DNA of 64,000 nt from an uncultured Eubacteriales bacterium (lineage in GTDB: Bacteria > Bacillota > Clostridia > Oscillospirales > Acutalibacteraceae), in the NCBI GenBank assembly GCA_934541115.1, contig CAKTDF010000001.1:62001-126000 (forward strand). The letters run 5' to 3'. Made by a program: the position numbers and the translations under genes. Positions 44,834-53,510 of the stretch are shown here, piece after piece. The stretch's first letter is position 1. Each line of letters starts with the position of its first letter. A model generated the notes under the pieces. That model had not been told where the DNA came from and ran no database searches. It saw only the letters and a list, made by a program, of their open reading frames with translations.

Positions 44834-45715
44834 ATGCTCGGACTCAAAAGAGGAGAAGTAAAGCTGTTTGAACATGAAAAGGCGTGGGAAACCGAGGCGC
44901 AGGCAACGATCTCACGTCTGAAAGAAATACTCGGAGATGTTATGATTAAAGCCGAACATGTTGGCAGTACGGCAATACCGTCAATCAAAGCAAAGCCGAT
45001 TATTGACATTGCGCTTGCTGTTGCCGATTTTGAAAGCATTCTTTCATATAAAGAATCACTTCAGAAAGCAGGATTTTATTATTGCCCGAACGCCCAGACA
45101 GACGTAAAAAGTCAACTGCTTTTTGCATGCGGCAGTTATTATGACGGAACCGGAAATCTTCAAACACATTTTATTCACGTCGTTTTGGAAAATAGCATTG
45201 ATTGGGTTAATTATACTAATTTCAGAGACTATCTTAACGGCAACACGCAAACAGCAAGAGAATATGAAAAGCTGAAGCTTTCGCTTGCCGAACGTTTTTC
45301 AAATGAGAGCGGCAGATATGAATACCTTGACGGTAAAAAAGAGTTCATCGCTTTCACTTTGAGAAAAGCTCTTGTAAAATCGTACCTCGGAAAAACAGTG
45401 AGAATTAAAATGGATAGACCGATAGGCTCACGGCACCCGTCTCACAGAGAAATCATTTACCCTGTGAATTACGGATATATTCCCGGTGTGTTTGGCGGTG
45501 ACGGTGAGGAGCTTGACGTTTATCTGCTCGGTGTTGATGTACCCGTCAATGAGTATACGGCGAAAATCGTTGCAATCGTTCACCGTCATAATGACGTTGA
45601 GGACAAACTTGTTGCCGCAGCAGAAGGGACGTTTTTTTCAAAGAAAGAGATTGAAAAAAACGTTCACTTTCAGGAAAGGTACTATGATACCGAGGTCGAG
45701 ATGTATTGCGGCTGA
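44834..45715 (+). CDS. GrpB-family nucleotidyltransferase fused to a family I inorganic pyrophosphatase-like domain
   Basis: The 293-residue protein has two domains. Residues 1-180 are GrpB-like (nucleotidyltransferase fold) with EHVGSTAIPSIKAKPIIDIALAV, the GS motif and a conserved Asp. Residues 186-293 resemble soluble inorganic pyrophosphatase: DRPIGSRHP, YPVNYGYIPG and GDGEELDVYLLG carry the expected acidic residues. The pairing suggests a transfer reaction that releases pyrophosphate which is then hydrolysed. GrpB proteins have no settled function. AAAGGGG precedes the ATG. Confidence 0.75.
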   Translation: MLGLKRGEVKLFEHEKAWETEAQATISRLKEILGDVMIKAEHVGSTAIPSIKAKPIIDIALAVADFESILSYKESLQKAGFYYCPNAQTDVKSQLLFACGSYYDGTGNLQTHFIHVVLENSIDWVNYTNFRDYLNGNTQTAREYEKLKLSLAERFSNESGRYEYLDGKKEFIAFTLRKALVKSYLGKTVRIKMDRPIGSRHPSHREIIYPVNYGYIPGVFGGDGEELDVYLLGVDVPVNEYTAKIVAIVHRHNDVEDKLVAAAEGTFFSKKEIEKNVHFQERYYDTEVEMYCG

Positions 45716-45721
45716 AACAAA

Positions 45722-45752
45722 AAGGGGACCGTTCTGCGTGAGCGGTCCCCTT
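45722..45752. terminator. Bidirectional terminator between convergent genes
   Basis: AAGGGGACCG pairs with CGGTCCCCTT over 10 bp, with A and T stretches on both sides. Confidence 0.75.
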
Positions 45753-45756
45753 GCTT

Positions 45757-46449
45757 TCACTTAACCGCTTCTCCCGTTGCCGCATTGACAATGTTCGTGA
45801 AAAGCGAAACATGCGTTGTTGAAATGAACTTGTCGAGGTGGAGCGAGCCGAAGTACCAATGTTTGAACTCGCAGGTCTTGCCAACGTCCTCAAGGTAGGT
45901 GTTGATGGCGGTGATTCCCGTTACGTTTGCGTTTTGCAGCAGGAGGAACTCCTTGATTTTTGCCGGCGGCTCGTGCGTCACAATGATGTCAACGTTTCCG
46001 CCGTATTTCTGGAGGTTATCGACGCCCTCAACAAGCTCGTCTCTTGTCGGTATTTCCATCTCGGACCATGTGTTCATCTCAAAGCGAATTTCAATGTCGG
46101 GGCTTTCGCCTCCGCCCATGGTGAATATCTTTTGATTTTCAATTTCAAAGACCTGACCGCGCATGAGATGAAGAATGTTGCCGGCTATTTGGTGAACCTT
46201 TCCGCCGTGCCACTTTTTGACTTTGAGCTTTGAGAGCATGTCAAAGTTCTCGTGCGTTCCGTCAACAAAGCAGATCATATACTTCTTTTTTGCAAGCTTT
46301 TTGAGAACATTCATTTCTTCCTTTGAGCCGTCCCACAAAAAGCCGAAGTCACCGCAGATGATCAATGTGTCTGAGCTTTTGAGCGAGCGCAGCCTCGGGT
46401 CATCAAAACGTGAAAGAACTCCGTGCATATCTCCTGTGACATAAATCAT
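45757..46449 (-). CDS. Calcineurin-like metallophosphoesterase
   Basis: The 230-residue enzyme has the metal-binding motifs GDMHG (residues 6-10), GDFGF (about 33-37), GTHEN (about 63-67, normally GNHE), THEPP and a GSLH near the C-terminus (normally GHxH). The changes in the third and last motifs are conservative variants seen in relatives. Substrate is unknown. It stands alone, divergent from repeat array 6. Confidence 0.8.
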   Translation of the reverse strand: MIYVTGDMHGVLSRFDDPRLRSLKSSDTLIICGDFGFLWDGSKEEMNVLKKLAKKKYMICFVDGTHENFDMLSKLKVKKWHGGKVHQIAGNILHLMRGQVFEIENQKIFTMGGGESPDIEIRFEMNTWSEMEIPTRDELVEGVDNLQKYGGNVDIIVTHEPPAKIKEFLLLQNANVTGITAINTYLEDVGKTCEFKHWYFGSLHLDKFISTTHVSLFTNIVNAATGEAVK

Positions 46450-46564
46450 ATTTTTAAAGCACCTTTCTTTTGAACAAAAGCGGAAAATACAGGTAAATCG
46501 TTGTATTTTTCCGAAAACTGTTTATTTTAGGCAAAAAAATTGTTATACTTGTAGGCGAACACCG

Positions 46565-47013
46565 TGGTTTAAAATATCTATTATCTGACTTTATGGGCAG
46601 GCACGGGCTTTAGATTTTAGATGTTAGATTTTAGACGTTAGACGGCGTGACGGAAACGCTGCGACTGATTTTTTACGAGGTTAAAACCACTACGCTCTAC
46701 GGGCGATTCGTGAATCGCCCCTATAAAATTTCCGGTAAATGTTAGCTCGTAGGGGCGGCTCACGAGCCGCCCATGAACCTAACGATTTCAACCACAGAAA
46801 AAACAACCGCAAACGCGTTTATTGAATTGTCCAACGTCTAACGTCTAGCATCTAGCATCTAAATTCGTAGGGGCAGGACCTGTGTTCCGCCCACAAGCCT
46901 ACGGCTATTTAGATAATAGATAATAGATAATGGATAATAGATAATAGATATTTTTAAGACGCGGCATCACCGCCAAGATGTCTAACGTCTAACATCTAAC
47001 ATCTAGCATCTAA
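46565..47013. repeat. Repeat array 6 before the carboxypeptidase-like gene
   Basis: It starts with a short reverse module A (46570-46587). REP-like hairpins are at 46701-46724 (CTAT instead of CTAC), 46749-46772 and 46867-46892. Forward module A lies at 46912-46958 and module B at 46979-47012. It is closely similar to array 2, including the linker CATGAACCTAACGATTTCAA. Confidence 0.88.
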
Positions 47014-47079
47014 TATAGCATATCTTTGAAACTATTGCAATAAAACGAATGAAGTAAAATATTGAAAACAGGTGATAGA

Positions 47080-48435
47080 ATGAAAAAATTCCTTTCGGTT
47101 TTTGCTGCGGCATTGATTTTGATTTGTACCCTTTCTCTTGTCGGCTTTGCGGATTACAGCAATGAGACCGAGGTCACAAAGGGGCTTTATTCCGACGTTT
47201 ATTACATGATAAGCCTTGACGACGGTTCGGTAATGTTCAAAAAAAACGAGACAAAAAAGGTTCAGCCTGCGGCGTTTGTCAAGCTCCTTGCCGCTGTTAC
47301 GGCAATTGAAAAATGGGGCAATCTTGAGGAGACCGTCAAAATTACGGAAAAATCCCTTTCTCTTGTCACATACGATTACGGCGTGCGTGTGGCTTCTCTC
47401 AAAAAAGGGGAGACATACACCAAAAAGCAGCTTGTGGATTGCCTCATTATCTACGGTGCAAACGATGTTTCAAGCGTAATTGCATATGAAATTTCAAAAA
47501 CCGAGTCTGCCTTTGTCAGTGAGATGCAGACTCTTGCGGAAAAAATCGGCTGCAAAAGCACTACCGTCAAGAACATAACCGGCTTTGACGCCGACGGTCA
47601 GTACACGACCGCAGAGGATGTTGCAACGTTCATTAAATACGCGGTGAATTATCCGTCCTTTTCAGAGGCATTCTCGGCAAAGGAGATTACTCTCCCTCAG
47701 ACCGGAGAAAACGAGGAGAGAACCTTCTCCGCCTCAAACAGAATGACCAACGCAACCATTCCGGATTACTATCATGCTTCCGTAACCGGCGGAAAGCAGA
47801 CCTCAACCGACAAGGCAGGCGAGTGCATGGCTGCCGTTTCGTCCCAGGACGGCTACTCATATCTGACCGTAGTCATGGGCGGAAAGCTCAAGGATATTGA
47901 CAAGGACACCGTCAACGAAAACACAAGCATGACAGACGCAAGACGGCTGATCTCATGGGTATATGAAAACATACGCTTCAGAGTTGTTGCAACGGCTAAT
48001 CAAACGGTGACCACGGTTCCCGTTGTTGCCGGGCGCAGCGCAGACACACTCCGTCTTGTTCCGGCAAAGGAGACGTCCGCGCTTGTTCCTGCAGGAGCCA
48101 CAAGCGATTCCGTTCTCATTGAGCCGATTGCGGACACATTGCCAAAAAGCGTTACGGCTCCGGTCAAGGCAGGGGACGTCATCTGCAAGGCAAGAGTCTG
48201 CTATGCGGGCGATGAGATCATCACGATCGACCTCGTTGCCGCAGATGACGTTGGACTGAGCATTTTCCGTCTCATTATGACGGGCGTTGCAAAGGTACTT
48301 TCCTCAACGTGGTTCATTATTCTTGAGGTCGTCGCCTTGGCGGGTGTGATTGCATATATCGTAACTGTTTTCAAAAAGAAAAACCAAAAGAAAGCGGCAA
48401 AGCCGGATAACAAAGAAAAAAACACAAAAAAATGA
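47080..48435 (+). CDS. D-alanyl-D-alanine carboxypeptidase (S11) homologue lacking catalytic motifs
   Basis: The 451-residue protein has a signal peptide (1-24) and an S11 peptidase fold. A C-terminal domain and a membrane helix (about 405-430) with a lysine-rich tail follow. Aligned with DacA, the active-site SxxK reads A65-F-V-K68 (PAAFVK for PASTTK). SxN reads G126-A-N128, and KTG reads K239-Q-T, still followed by the conserved TDKAG. All three signatures are altered, so it is probably a pseudoenzyme, perhaps a peptidoglycan-binding or regulatory protein. The frame is intact, so it is not a decaying pseudogene. Confidence 0.8.
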   Translation: MKKFLSVFAAALILICTLSLVGFADYSNETEVTKGLYSDVYYMISLDDGSVMFKKNETKKVQPAAFVKLLAAVTAIEKWGNLEETVKITEKSLSLVTYDYGVRVASLKKGETYTKKQLVDCLIIYGANDVSSVIAYEISKTESAFVSEMQTLAEKIGCKSTTVKNITGFDADGQYTTAEDVATFIKYAVNYPSFSEAFSAKEITLPQTGENEERTFSASNRMTNATIPDYYHASVTGGKQTSTDKAGECMAAVSSQDGYSYLTVVMGGKLKDIDKDTVNENTSMTDARRLISWVYENIRFRVVATANQTVTTVPVVAGRSADTLRLVPAKETSALVPAGATSDSVLIEPIADTLPKSVTAPVKAGDVICKARVCYAGDEIITIDLVAADDVGLSIFRLIMTGVAKVLSSTWFIILEVVALAGVIAYIVTVFKKKNQKKAAKPDNKEKNTKK

Positions 48436-48474
48436 ATAAATCAAGAATTTTAGCCTACTGATTTGCGTGAAATA

Positions 48475-48503
48475 TTGATTTTTTCGGCTCAATATATTAT
48501 TAT
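48475..48503 (+). promoter_or_regulatory. Promoter for the SGNH/BIG2 gene
   Basis: TTGATT (48475-48480) and TATTAT (48498-48503) are separated by 17 bp. Confidence 0.5.
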
Positions 48504-48563
48504 GTAGTATGAAGATTTTTTCATTGCAAAAGGGAGCAGCCCTTTGCGGAAAAGGAGTGTCTT

Positions 48564-51500
48564 ATGAAGAAATTACTTAAAAGTGTTCTCGTTGCTCTTT
48601 TCGTTCTCTGCGCAGCTGCCTGCATGACGTTTGCGTCCTCTGCGGCGGACGGAGAAAACGGAAAGTGGATCAGCGCATGGGGTACCGCCCCCACGCAGAT
48701 CGGTCTCAAAGGCTATGAAAATATAACTGCCTTTGTCGGAAAGGTAATGTCAAGGTCCGTTATTGTTCCGACGGCGAGCGGAACCAAGGTCAGGATCCGT
48801 CTTTCCAATTACTACGGCACGTCTCCGCTGACTATAAGCATGGCTTCTGTTGCGGACTGCGTTGAGGAATCCACGATCGACAGAGACACGGCAATGCCCG
48901 TCCTTTTCGGCGGCAAGCTTTCCGTTACCATCGCTCCGGGCGAGGAGGTTGTTTCGGACCCGGTTGACTTCAAGGCTACGGCGATGAAAGAGATGGCTGT
49001 CACCCTTTATATTGACAGGTTCAACGAAATCAAAACCATGGGTCTTGCCGGTTCAAGAACATATCTCACCATCAGCAATACTGCCAACGTATTCACCGAG
49101 AAAATGGGCTTCAACAGTCTCATAGACAAGCCCGAGGTGCTCAAGCTCATCAAGGCTTTCACAGGCACTCTGCTGGACATGCCGCTTTCATACAGCTTTA
49201 TCAAGGTCACTCCCTGCCTTGCAACGGTTGACGTTTATTCCGATAAGGACGCGTATTCCGTTGTTGTTGTCGGCGACTCAACCGTTTCAAATGAGTTCCC
49301 GCAGTATCTTGCCGAGCAGATCAACAAGGTTGATTCCGAAACCCCGATAACCAACGTCGGCGTTGTCGGCAAGGGTATCATCGGCAACCGTCTCGGCGGC
49401 GAGGGTCTCGGCTACGGCGCATACATCTTCGGCGACTCCATGATAGACCGTCTTGATCGCGACGTTCTGAGCCTTTCCGGCGTAAAATACGTAATAGTCA
49501 AGATCGGTGCAAACGATATCATGCACCCGGTCTGCACCGATATCCAGGAGCTGTATCCCGGAATTACCCAGCCCACGGCGCAGGATATGATAAAGGACTT
49601 TACGACCGCATTCCAAAAGATTCACGGCGACGGAGTCAAGGTCATTGCAATTGGTATTACACAGTGGAAAGGTAATGACCGCGACTATCTCGGCACCGGT
49701 GCAAAATATGTACGTACCGACAAGGAATTCAAGCATGACTGGCAGATTGCCCTCGACGTCAACGAATGGCTCGAGACGACCGCCTCAAAGCAGGGTCTGC
49801 ATGACGGTTATGTCAACTATAACGAAAAATCGGCTGACCCGAAAGACCCGGACAAGTTCCGTGATGAATATACCATTGACGGCGCTCACCCGTCCGACAA
49901 GCTGCAAAAGCTTTGGGCAGAGTGGTTCCCGCTCTCTCTCGTGGGCGTTACAAAGCGCGTTGGCGCAATCAGACTGAATAAGGACAACATCGTTCTCAAT
50001 ATCGGCAACAGCACAACTGTCAAAGCAACCGTTATTCCCGAGGACGCGGTGAACAAAACCGTAATTTGGAAATCGACCGATGAAAAGGTTGCCATTGTCA
50101 ACGACAACGGAAAAATCACCGGCGTGGGCAACGGAAAGTGCAAGATCATTTGCACCAGCGTTGAAACGAACGTCACCGCAAAGTGCCTTGTAACGGTCAA
50201 TGTTCCGGTCACCGGCGTTGAAATGAAAACCTCCACGGCAGAGGTATATACCACAAAAACCGTCAAGCTTTCCGCAACGGTGCTTCCCTCGGACGCAAGC
50301 AACAAGAGCCTCAAGTGGTACTCCTCGGACGAGAAGATCGCCAAGGTCAGCTCAAAGGGCGTTGTGACCGGCGTAGGCTCCGGAACGGTTAACATCATTT
50401 GCACAACCGTTGACGGCGGCTACAGCAGTATCTGCACAGTCACGGTCAAGCGCAAGGTTGAGGTTGAAAACATAGTTCTGAGTGCTACCAAAAAGAACAT
50501 TTGGGTTTCCGGCACATATATTCTTTCCGCGTCCGTTCTGCCGGCAAAGGCAACGTTCAAGGACGTCAAATTCAAGTCTTCAAACACAAAGGTTGCAACG
50601 GTAACCTCCGACGGCGTTGTTTACGGTGTTGCACCGGGAACGGCGAACATCACGGTTTCATCGGTTGACAACAGCTTTGTCAGTCAGATCTGCAAAATCA
50701 CCGTTCGCGTTAAAACCACTTCAGTAAAGCTCAACAAGGCTTCAATGACTGTGTATATAGGAAAGCAGAAAACGCTTGTTCCAACGGTATTTCCGCTCAA
50801 TGCGAGCGACAAGAGCGTCAAGTGGAAATCCTCGGATTCAAAAATCGCTTCGGTCAACAGTGACGGCACCGTAACCGGCAAAAAGACCGGCAAGGTCATT
50901 ATCACCTGCACCACCAACAGCGGCGGATATGTTGCCACCTGCACGGTTAAGGTTGAAAAGTATATCAACACAAAATCCGTATCGCTCAACAAGCTGACAT
51001 GCTCGGTTTATGCCGGCAGAAAATACAGCCTCGTTGCGACCGTACTGCCCGAGAACGCAAGCAGCAAAAAGCTGACATGGAAGTCCGGCAACAAAAAGGT
51101 TGCAACCGTTGACGCAAACGGTGTTGTTACCGGCGTTTCAAAGGGTACGGCAATAATTACCTGCACAACAAAGGACACCGGCAAAAAGGCAACATGCGAG
51201 GTTACCGTCAAGAACATTGTTCCAAAGGTCATTCACCTCGAGAAAAAGACGCTTACGCTTTATGTTGCCAAAACAGAAAAGCTTAAATACAGCATTGTTC
51301 CCTCCGATTCAACTATCAAAAAGGTTACATGGAAGTCAAGCAACAAAAAGGTTGCAACCGTTGACTCAAAGGGCAACGTCAAGGCTGTTGCACCCGGAAC
51401 GGCAACAATCACCTGCACAACTCAAAGCGGAAAACGCGTTGCAAAGTGCAAGGTTACCGTTGTCCGTCCGAAGATTTCAACCGTAACTTTCAAACAGCAG

Positions 51501-51977
51501 AACCTTGACCTTGTTCTCAACAAGACCTACACTCTTAAGCCGAAGATCAAGCCCGCCGGTGCAAAGGGTGCAAAGCTCAAGTGGGAATCAAGCAACACCA
51601 AGGTCGTTAAGGTTGACAAAAACGGAAAGCTCACCGCAGTCGGCGTTGGCTCGGCGATCGTGACCTGCGCTCCGGCTGACGGCGGAGGAGGCAGCGGAAG
51701 TCTTGTTGTTGTCAAGGTCAAAAAGAACCCCGTCATCGGCGTAAAGCTCAACAAGACCAACGTCTTAACAAATGTCGGAAAGACCTTTAAGCTCAAGGCC
51801 ACCGTTCTTCCGGCAGACGCCTCAATAAAAACTGTTAAATGGACAACCTCAAACAAAAAGGTTGCAACCGTTGACTCAAAGGGCAACGTCAAAGCAGTCG
51901 GCAAAGGTCGCTGTGAAATCAAAGTAACCACCACCGACGGAAAAGCAATTGCAATTTGCTCCGTGAGGGTTGTGTGA
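48564..51977 (+). CDS. Secreted SGNH hydrolase with eight bacterial Ig-like (BIG2) domains
   Basis: The 1137-residue protein has a signal peptide (1-28). An N-terminal beta domain of about 200 residues is followed by an SGNH/GDSL esterase domain with block I GDST (Ser239), block III GAND (315-318) and block V DGAH (Asp439, His442). The catalytic triad is therefore intact. From about residue 460 to the end there are eight Ig-like repeats of about 84 residues. Each has the pattern KLN...TVLPxxAxxKxVxWxSSNxKVATV and TGVxxGTAxITCTT. There is no anchor, so it may bind the wall or host glycans through the repeats. Deacetylation of glycans is a plausible activity, not shown. Confidence 0.88.
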   Translation: MKKLLKSVLVALFVLCAAACMTFASSAADGENGKWISAWGTAPTQIGLKGYENITAFVGKVMSRSVIVPTASGTKVRIRLSNYYGTSPLTISMASVADCVEESTIDRDTAMPVLFGGKLSVTIAPGEEVVSDPVDFKATAMKEMAVTLYIDRFNEIKTMGLAGSRTYLTISNTANVFTEKMGFNSLIDKPEVLKLIKAFTGTLLDMPLSYSFIKVTPCLATVDVYSDKDAYSVVVVGDSTVSNEFPQYLAEQINKVDSETPITNVGVVGKGIIGNRLGGEGLGYGAYIFGDSMIDRLDRDVLSLSGVKYVIVKIGANDIMHPVCTDIQELYPGITQPTAQDMIKDFTTAFQKIHGDGVKVIAIGITQWKGNDRDYLGTGAKYVRTDKEFKHDWQIALDVNEWLETTASKQGLHDGYVNYNEKSADPKDPDKFRDEYTIDGAHPSDKLQKLWAEWFPLSLVGVTKRVGAIRLNKDNIVLNIGNSTTVKATVIPEDAVNKTVIWKSTDEKVAIVNDNGKITGVGNGKCKIICTSVETNVTAKCLVTVNVPVTGVEMKTSTAEVYTTKTVKLSATVLPSDASNKSLKWYSSDEKIAKVSSKGVVTGVGSGTVNIICTTVDGGYSSICTVTVKRKVEVENIVLSATKKNIWVSGTYILSASVLPAKATFKDVKFKSSNTKVATVTSDGVVYGVAPGTANITVSSVDNSFVSQICKITVRVKTTSVKLNKASMTVYIGKQKTLVPTVFPLNASDKSVKWKSSDSKIASVNSDGTVTGKKTGKVIITCTTNSGGYVATCTVKVEKYINTKSVSLNKLTCSVYAGRKYSLVATVLPENASSKKLTWKSGNKKVATVDANGVVTGVSKGTAIITCTTKDTGKKATCEVTVKNIVPKVIHLEKKTLTLYVAKTEKLKYSIVPSDSTIKKVTWKSSNKKVATVDSKGNVKAVAPGTATITCTTQSGKRVAKCKVTVVRPKISTVTFKQQNLDLVLNKTYTLKPKIKPAGAKGAKLKWESSNTKVVKVDKNGKLTAVGVGSAIVTCAPADGGGGSGSLVVVKVKKNPVIGVKLNKTNVLTNVGKTFKLKATVLPADASIKTVKWTTSNKKVATVDSKGNVKAVGKGRCEIKVTTTDGKAIAICSVRVV

Positions 51978-51993
51978 CAGCGTGAATAAAAGG

Positions 51994-52030
51994 GCAGCTC
52001 TGAGCCGAAAGGCTCAGAGCTGCTTTTTTT
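51994..52030 (+). terminator. Strong intrinsic terminator after the SGNH/BIG2 gene
   Basis: A perfect 13-bp stem (51994-52006 with 52011-52023) with a GAAA loop is followed by seven T. Confidence 0.92.
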
Positions 52031-52098
52031 AGATAATAGATAATAGATAATGGATAATAGATATTTTAAGCTTCGTACGGTCCTGCCCGTACGAAGTT
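52031..52098. repeat. Repeat array 7 (short): module A and a palindrome
   Basis: Tandem GATAATA units start right at the terminator T-run. A decayed hairpin with TTCGTACGG/CCCGTACGAA arms follows (52072-52096). Confidence 0.7.
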
Positions 52099-52140
52099 AA
52101 ATGTTAAATGTTTTTCTTATGATGTACGTTGCTCATAATC

Positions 52141-52455
52141 TTATTCCAAAACATTATCCAAATCTCTGGAACCGTAAATAATTCTGAAGACATTAATGGA
52201 TTTATTGCTTTCGTCAACAAGATAAAAAACGAGATACCTTTTTACAGGCATGATGTGTACTCCTCTGCTTCTCCATGGCTCGCTTTCATATATCCGAAAT
52301 CTGTTTGGCATTTCTTCAAGAGACAGAATGCTTCTTTCAAGCAAACGAATCATTTTTTTTGCTGTTTCCGTTTCTGTCAATATATTTGAGATATATAAAA
52401 AAATCTCATCAATATCTTTGTTTGCTTCTTGAGACAAGAAAATTTTGTATTTCAT
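52141..52455 (-). CDS. RelE/ParE-family toxin
   Basis: The 104-residue protein has the ParE/RelE layout: KIFLSQEANKDIDEIFLYI helices at the start, then MPNRFRIYES and a C-terminal strand FRIIYGSRDLDNVL. Family members are ribosome-dependent RNases or gyrase inhibitors; the mode cannot be set from sequence. It overlaps the antitoxin gene by 4 nt, as is usual for such pairs. Confidence 0.8.
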   Translation of the reverse strand: MKYKIFLSQEANKDIDEIFLYISNILTETETAKKMIRLLERSILSLEEMPNRFRIYESEPWRSRGVHIMPVKRYLVFYLVDESNKSINVFRIIYGSRDLDNVLE

Positions 52456-52754
52456 ATTCCGTATTTTTTCTGCAAATTATCAAAAGCTTCTTCTGCAGAG
52501 AGCGTTTGATTTTCAATAATCTGCTTATATCCTTTCTCCAACTCTTTATCAATTTCCTCTTTTGAAAGGGTGCTGAAATCAAGAGGCGGAAAAGGAAGTT
52601 TCACGTCAAAAGGCAGACCACCGTGGAGAATAATTTGTTTGTAAAACATTGTAATTGCGCTGGAAGCAGGAATACCCAAAGCTGACAATATTGATTCTGC
52701 TTGTTCCTTAACTCCCGGTTCAATTCTTGCATAAAGATTTGCAGTTTTTGCCAT
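52452..52754 (-). CDS. RelB/DinJ-family antitoxin
   Basis: The 100-residue protein begins with a ribbon-helix-helix region (MAKTANLYARIEPGVKEQAE, LGIPASSAITMFYKQII, GLPFDVKLP), the hallmark of RelB/DinJ. The acidic C-terminus (about 60-100) would wrap the toxin. The start at 52754 is preferred to a longer frame. A promoter with a 20-bp palindrome lies upstream, as expected for autoregulation. Confidence 0.85.
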   Translation of the reverse strand: MAKTANLYARIEPGVKEQAESILSALGIPASSAITMFYKQIILHGGLPFDVKLPFPPLDFSTLSKEEIDKELEKGYKQIIENQTLSAEEAFDNLQKKYGI

Positions 52755-52783
52755 TATTAAGCACCGCCTTTCAGTATACATAT

Positions 52784-52812
52784 ATTATATGCAATTGTGC
52801 GCACAATTGCAA
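52784..52812 (-). promoter_or_regulatory. Toxin-antitoxin promoter with a palindromic operator in the spacer
   Basis: Minus strand: TTGCAA (52807-52812) and TATAAT (52784-52789) are 17 bp apart. The perfect 20-bp palindrome GCAATTGTGCGCACAATTGC (52791-52810) fills the spacer and part of the -35, so a bound antitoxin would block RNA polymerase. Confidence 0.8.
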
Positions 52813-52851
52813 GTCTTTTTGCAATAGATATCGAATATTAAGCATTCAAAA

Positions 52852-52937
52852 AAGTACGGGCGGAACCTGTGCCCGCCCATAAGCCTAATGGTTTTTAGAT
52901 AATAGATAATGGATAATAGATAATAGATATTTTAAGC
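52852..52937. repeat. Repeat array 8: one hairpin and module A
   Basis: A GTAC-type hairpin GGGCGGAACC...CCCGCCC (52854-52878) is followed by forward module A (52896-52933). Confidence 0.8.
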
Positions 52938-52948
52938 TGCAAACCCGA

Positions 52949-53428
52949 TTATGCTTCCTCTTTTTCTTCCTCGCCGATTTTGAGAATCTCGGTCTGATTT
53001 GTGAAGAACAAAAGCTCGTCGATGTTTTTGTCAAAAATCTTTTTGCATGAAGCCGACATGAGCGGCATCATTTTTGATTCAACAACAGTGTTGATGCAAG
53101 CAAAGTCAATGAGAACCTTGACCTGATTGCTGAAAAATTCATCGTCCTTGTCAGCAAAAAAGGCGTCGTCAACGTCACCGATCTTAACTCCGCTGAGCTC
53201 CATGTCTTTTTCATAAAGCGCGCCGTTTTTTTCAAAGCACTTCTGAATCAGTTCCTTCATCTGCTCGGTGTTGCCGCTTTTGAGAGCATTCTGGAGCGAG
53301 GTGGATTTGAGTTTGAATTTAAAAGAGATCTTTGTTGCTTTGATAATTGAATTTGCAAGCTTTGTCAGCTGCGGATTGATTGATTCGGGAATGAACGGTT
53401 CGTCGTCCTTGAGATAAAACTTACTCAT
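52949..53428 (-). CDS. Conserved-looking protein of unknown function
   Basis: The 159-residue soluble protein has no signal peptide or membrane helix. It is rich in Lys, Glu, Asp and Phe, with helical segments (NPQLTKLANSIIKATK, TEQMKELIQKCFEKNG, QVKVLIDFACINTVVESKMM) and an acidic C-terminus EEKEEA. I do not recognise a family. GGAGG lies before the ATG, which supports a real gene. It lies between repeat array 8 and the DUF305 gene on the same strand. Confidence 0.6.
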   Translation of the reverse strand: MSKFYLKDDEPFIPESINPQLTKLANSIIKATKISFKFKLKSTSLQNALKSGNTEQMKELIQKCFEKNGALYEKDMELSGVKIGDVDDAFFADKDDEFFSNQVKVLIDFACINTVVESKMMPLMSASCKKIFDKNIDELLFFTNQTEILKIGEEEKEEA

Positions 53429-53510
53429 TTTTCTGTCCTCCGAGTATCGAATTTTTTCAGCCTATTCTACCACAATCGGAGAAAAAATTCAATCTCAATC
53501 AAAAAAACTT

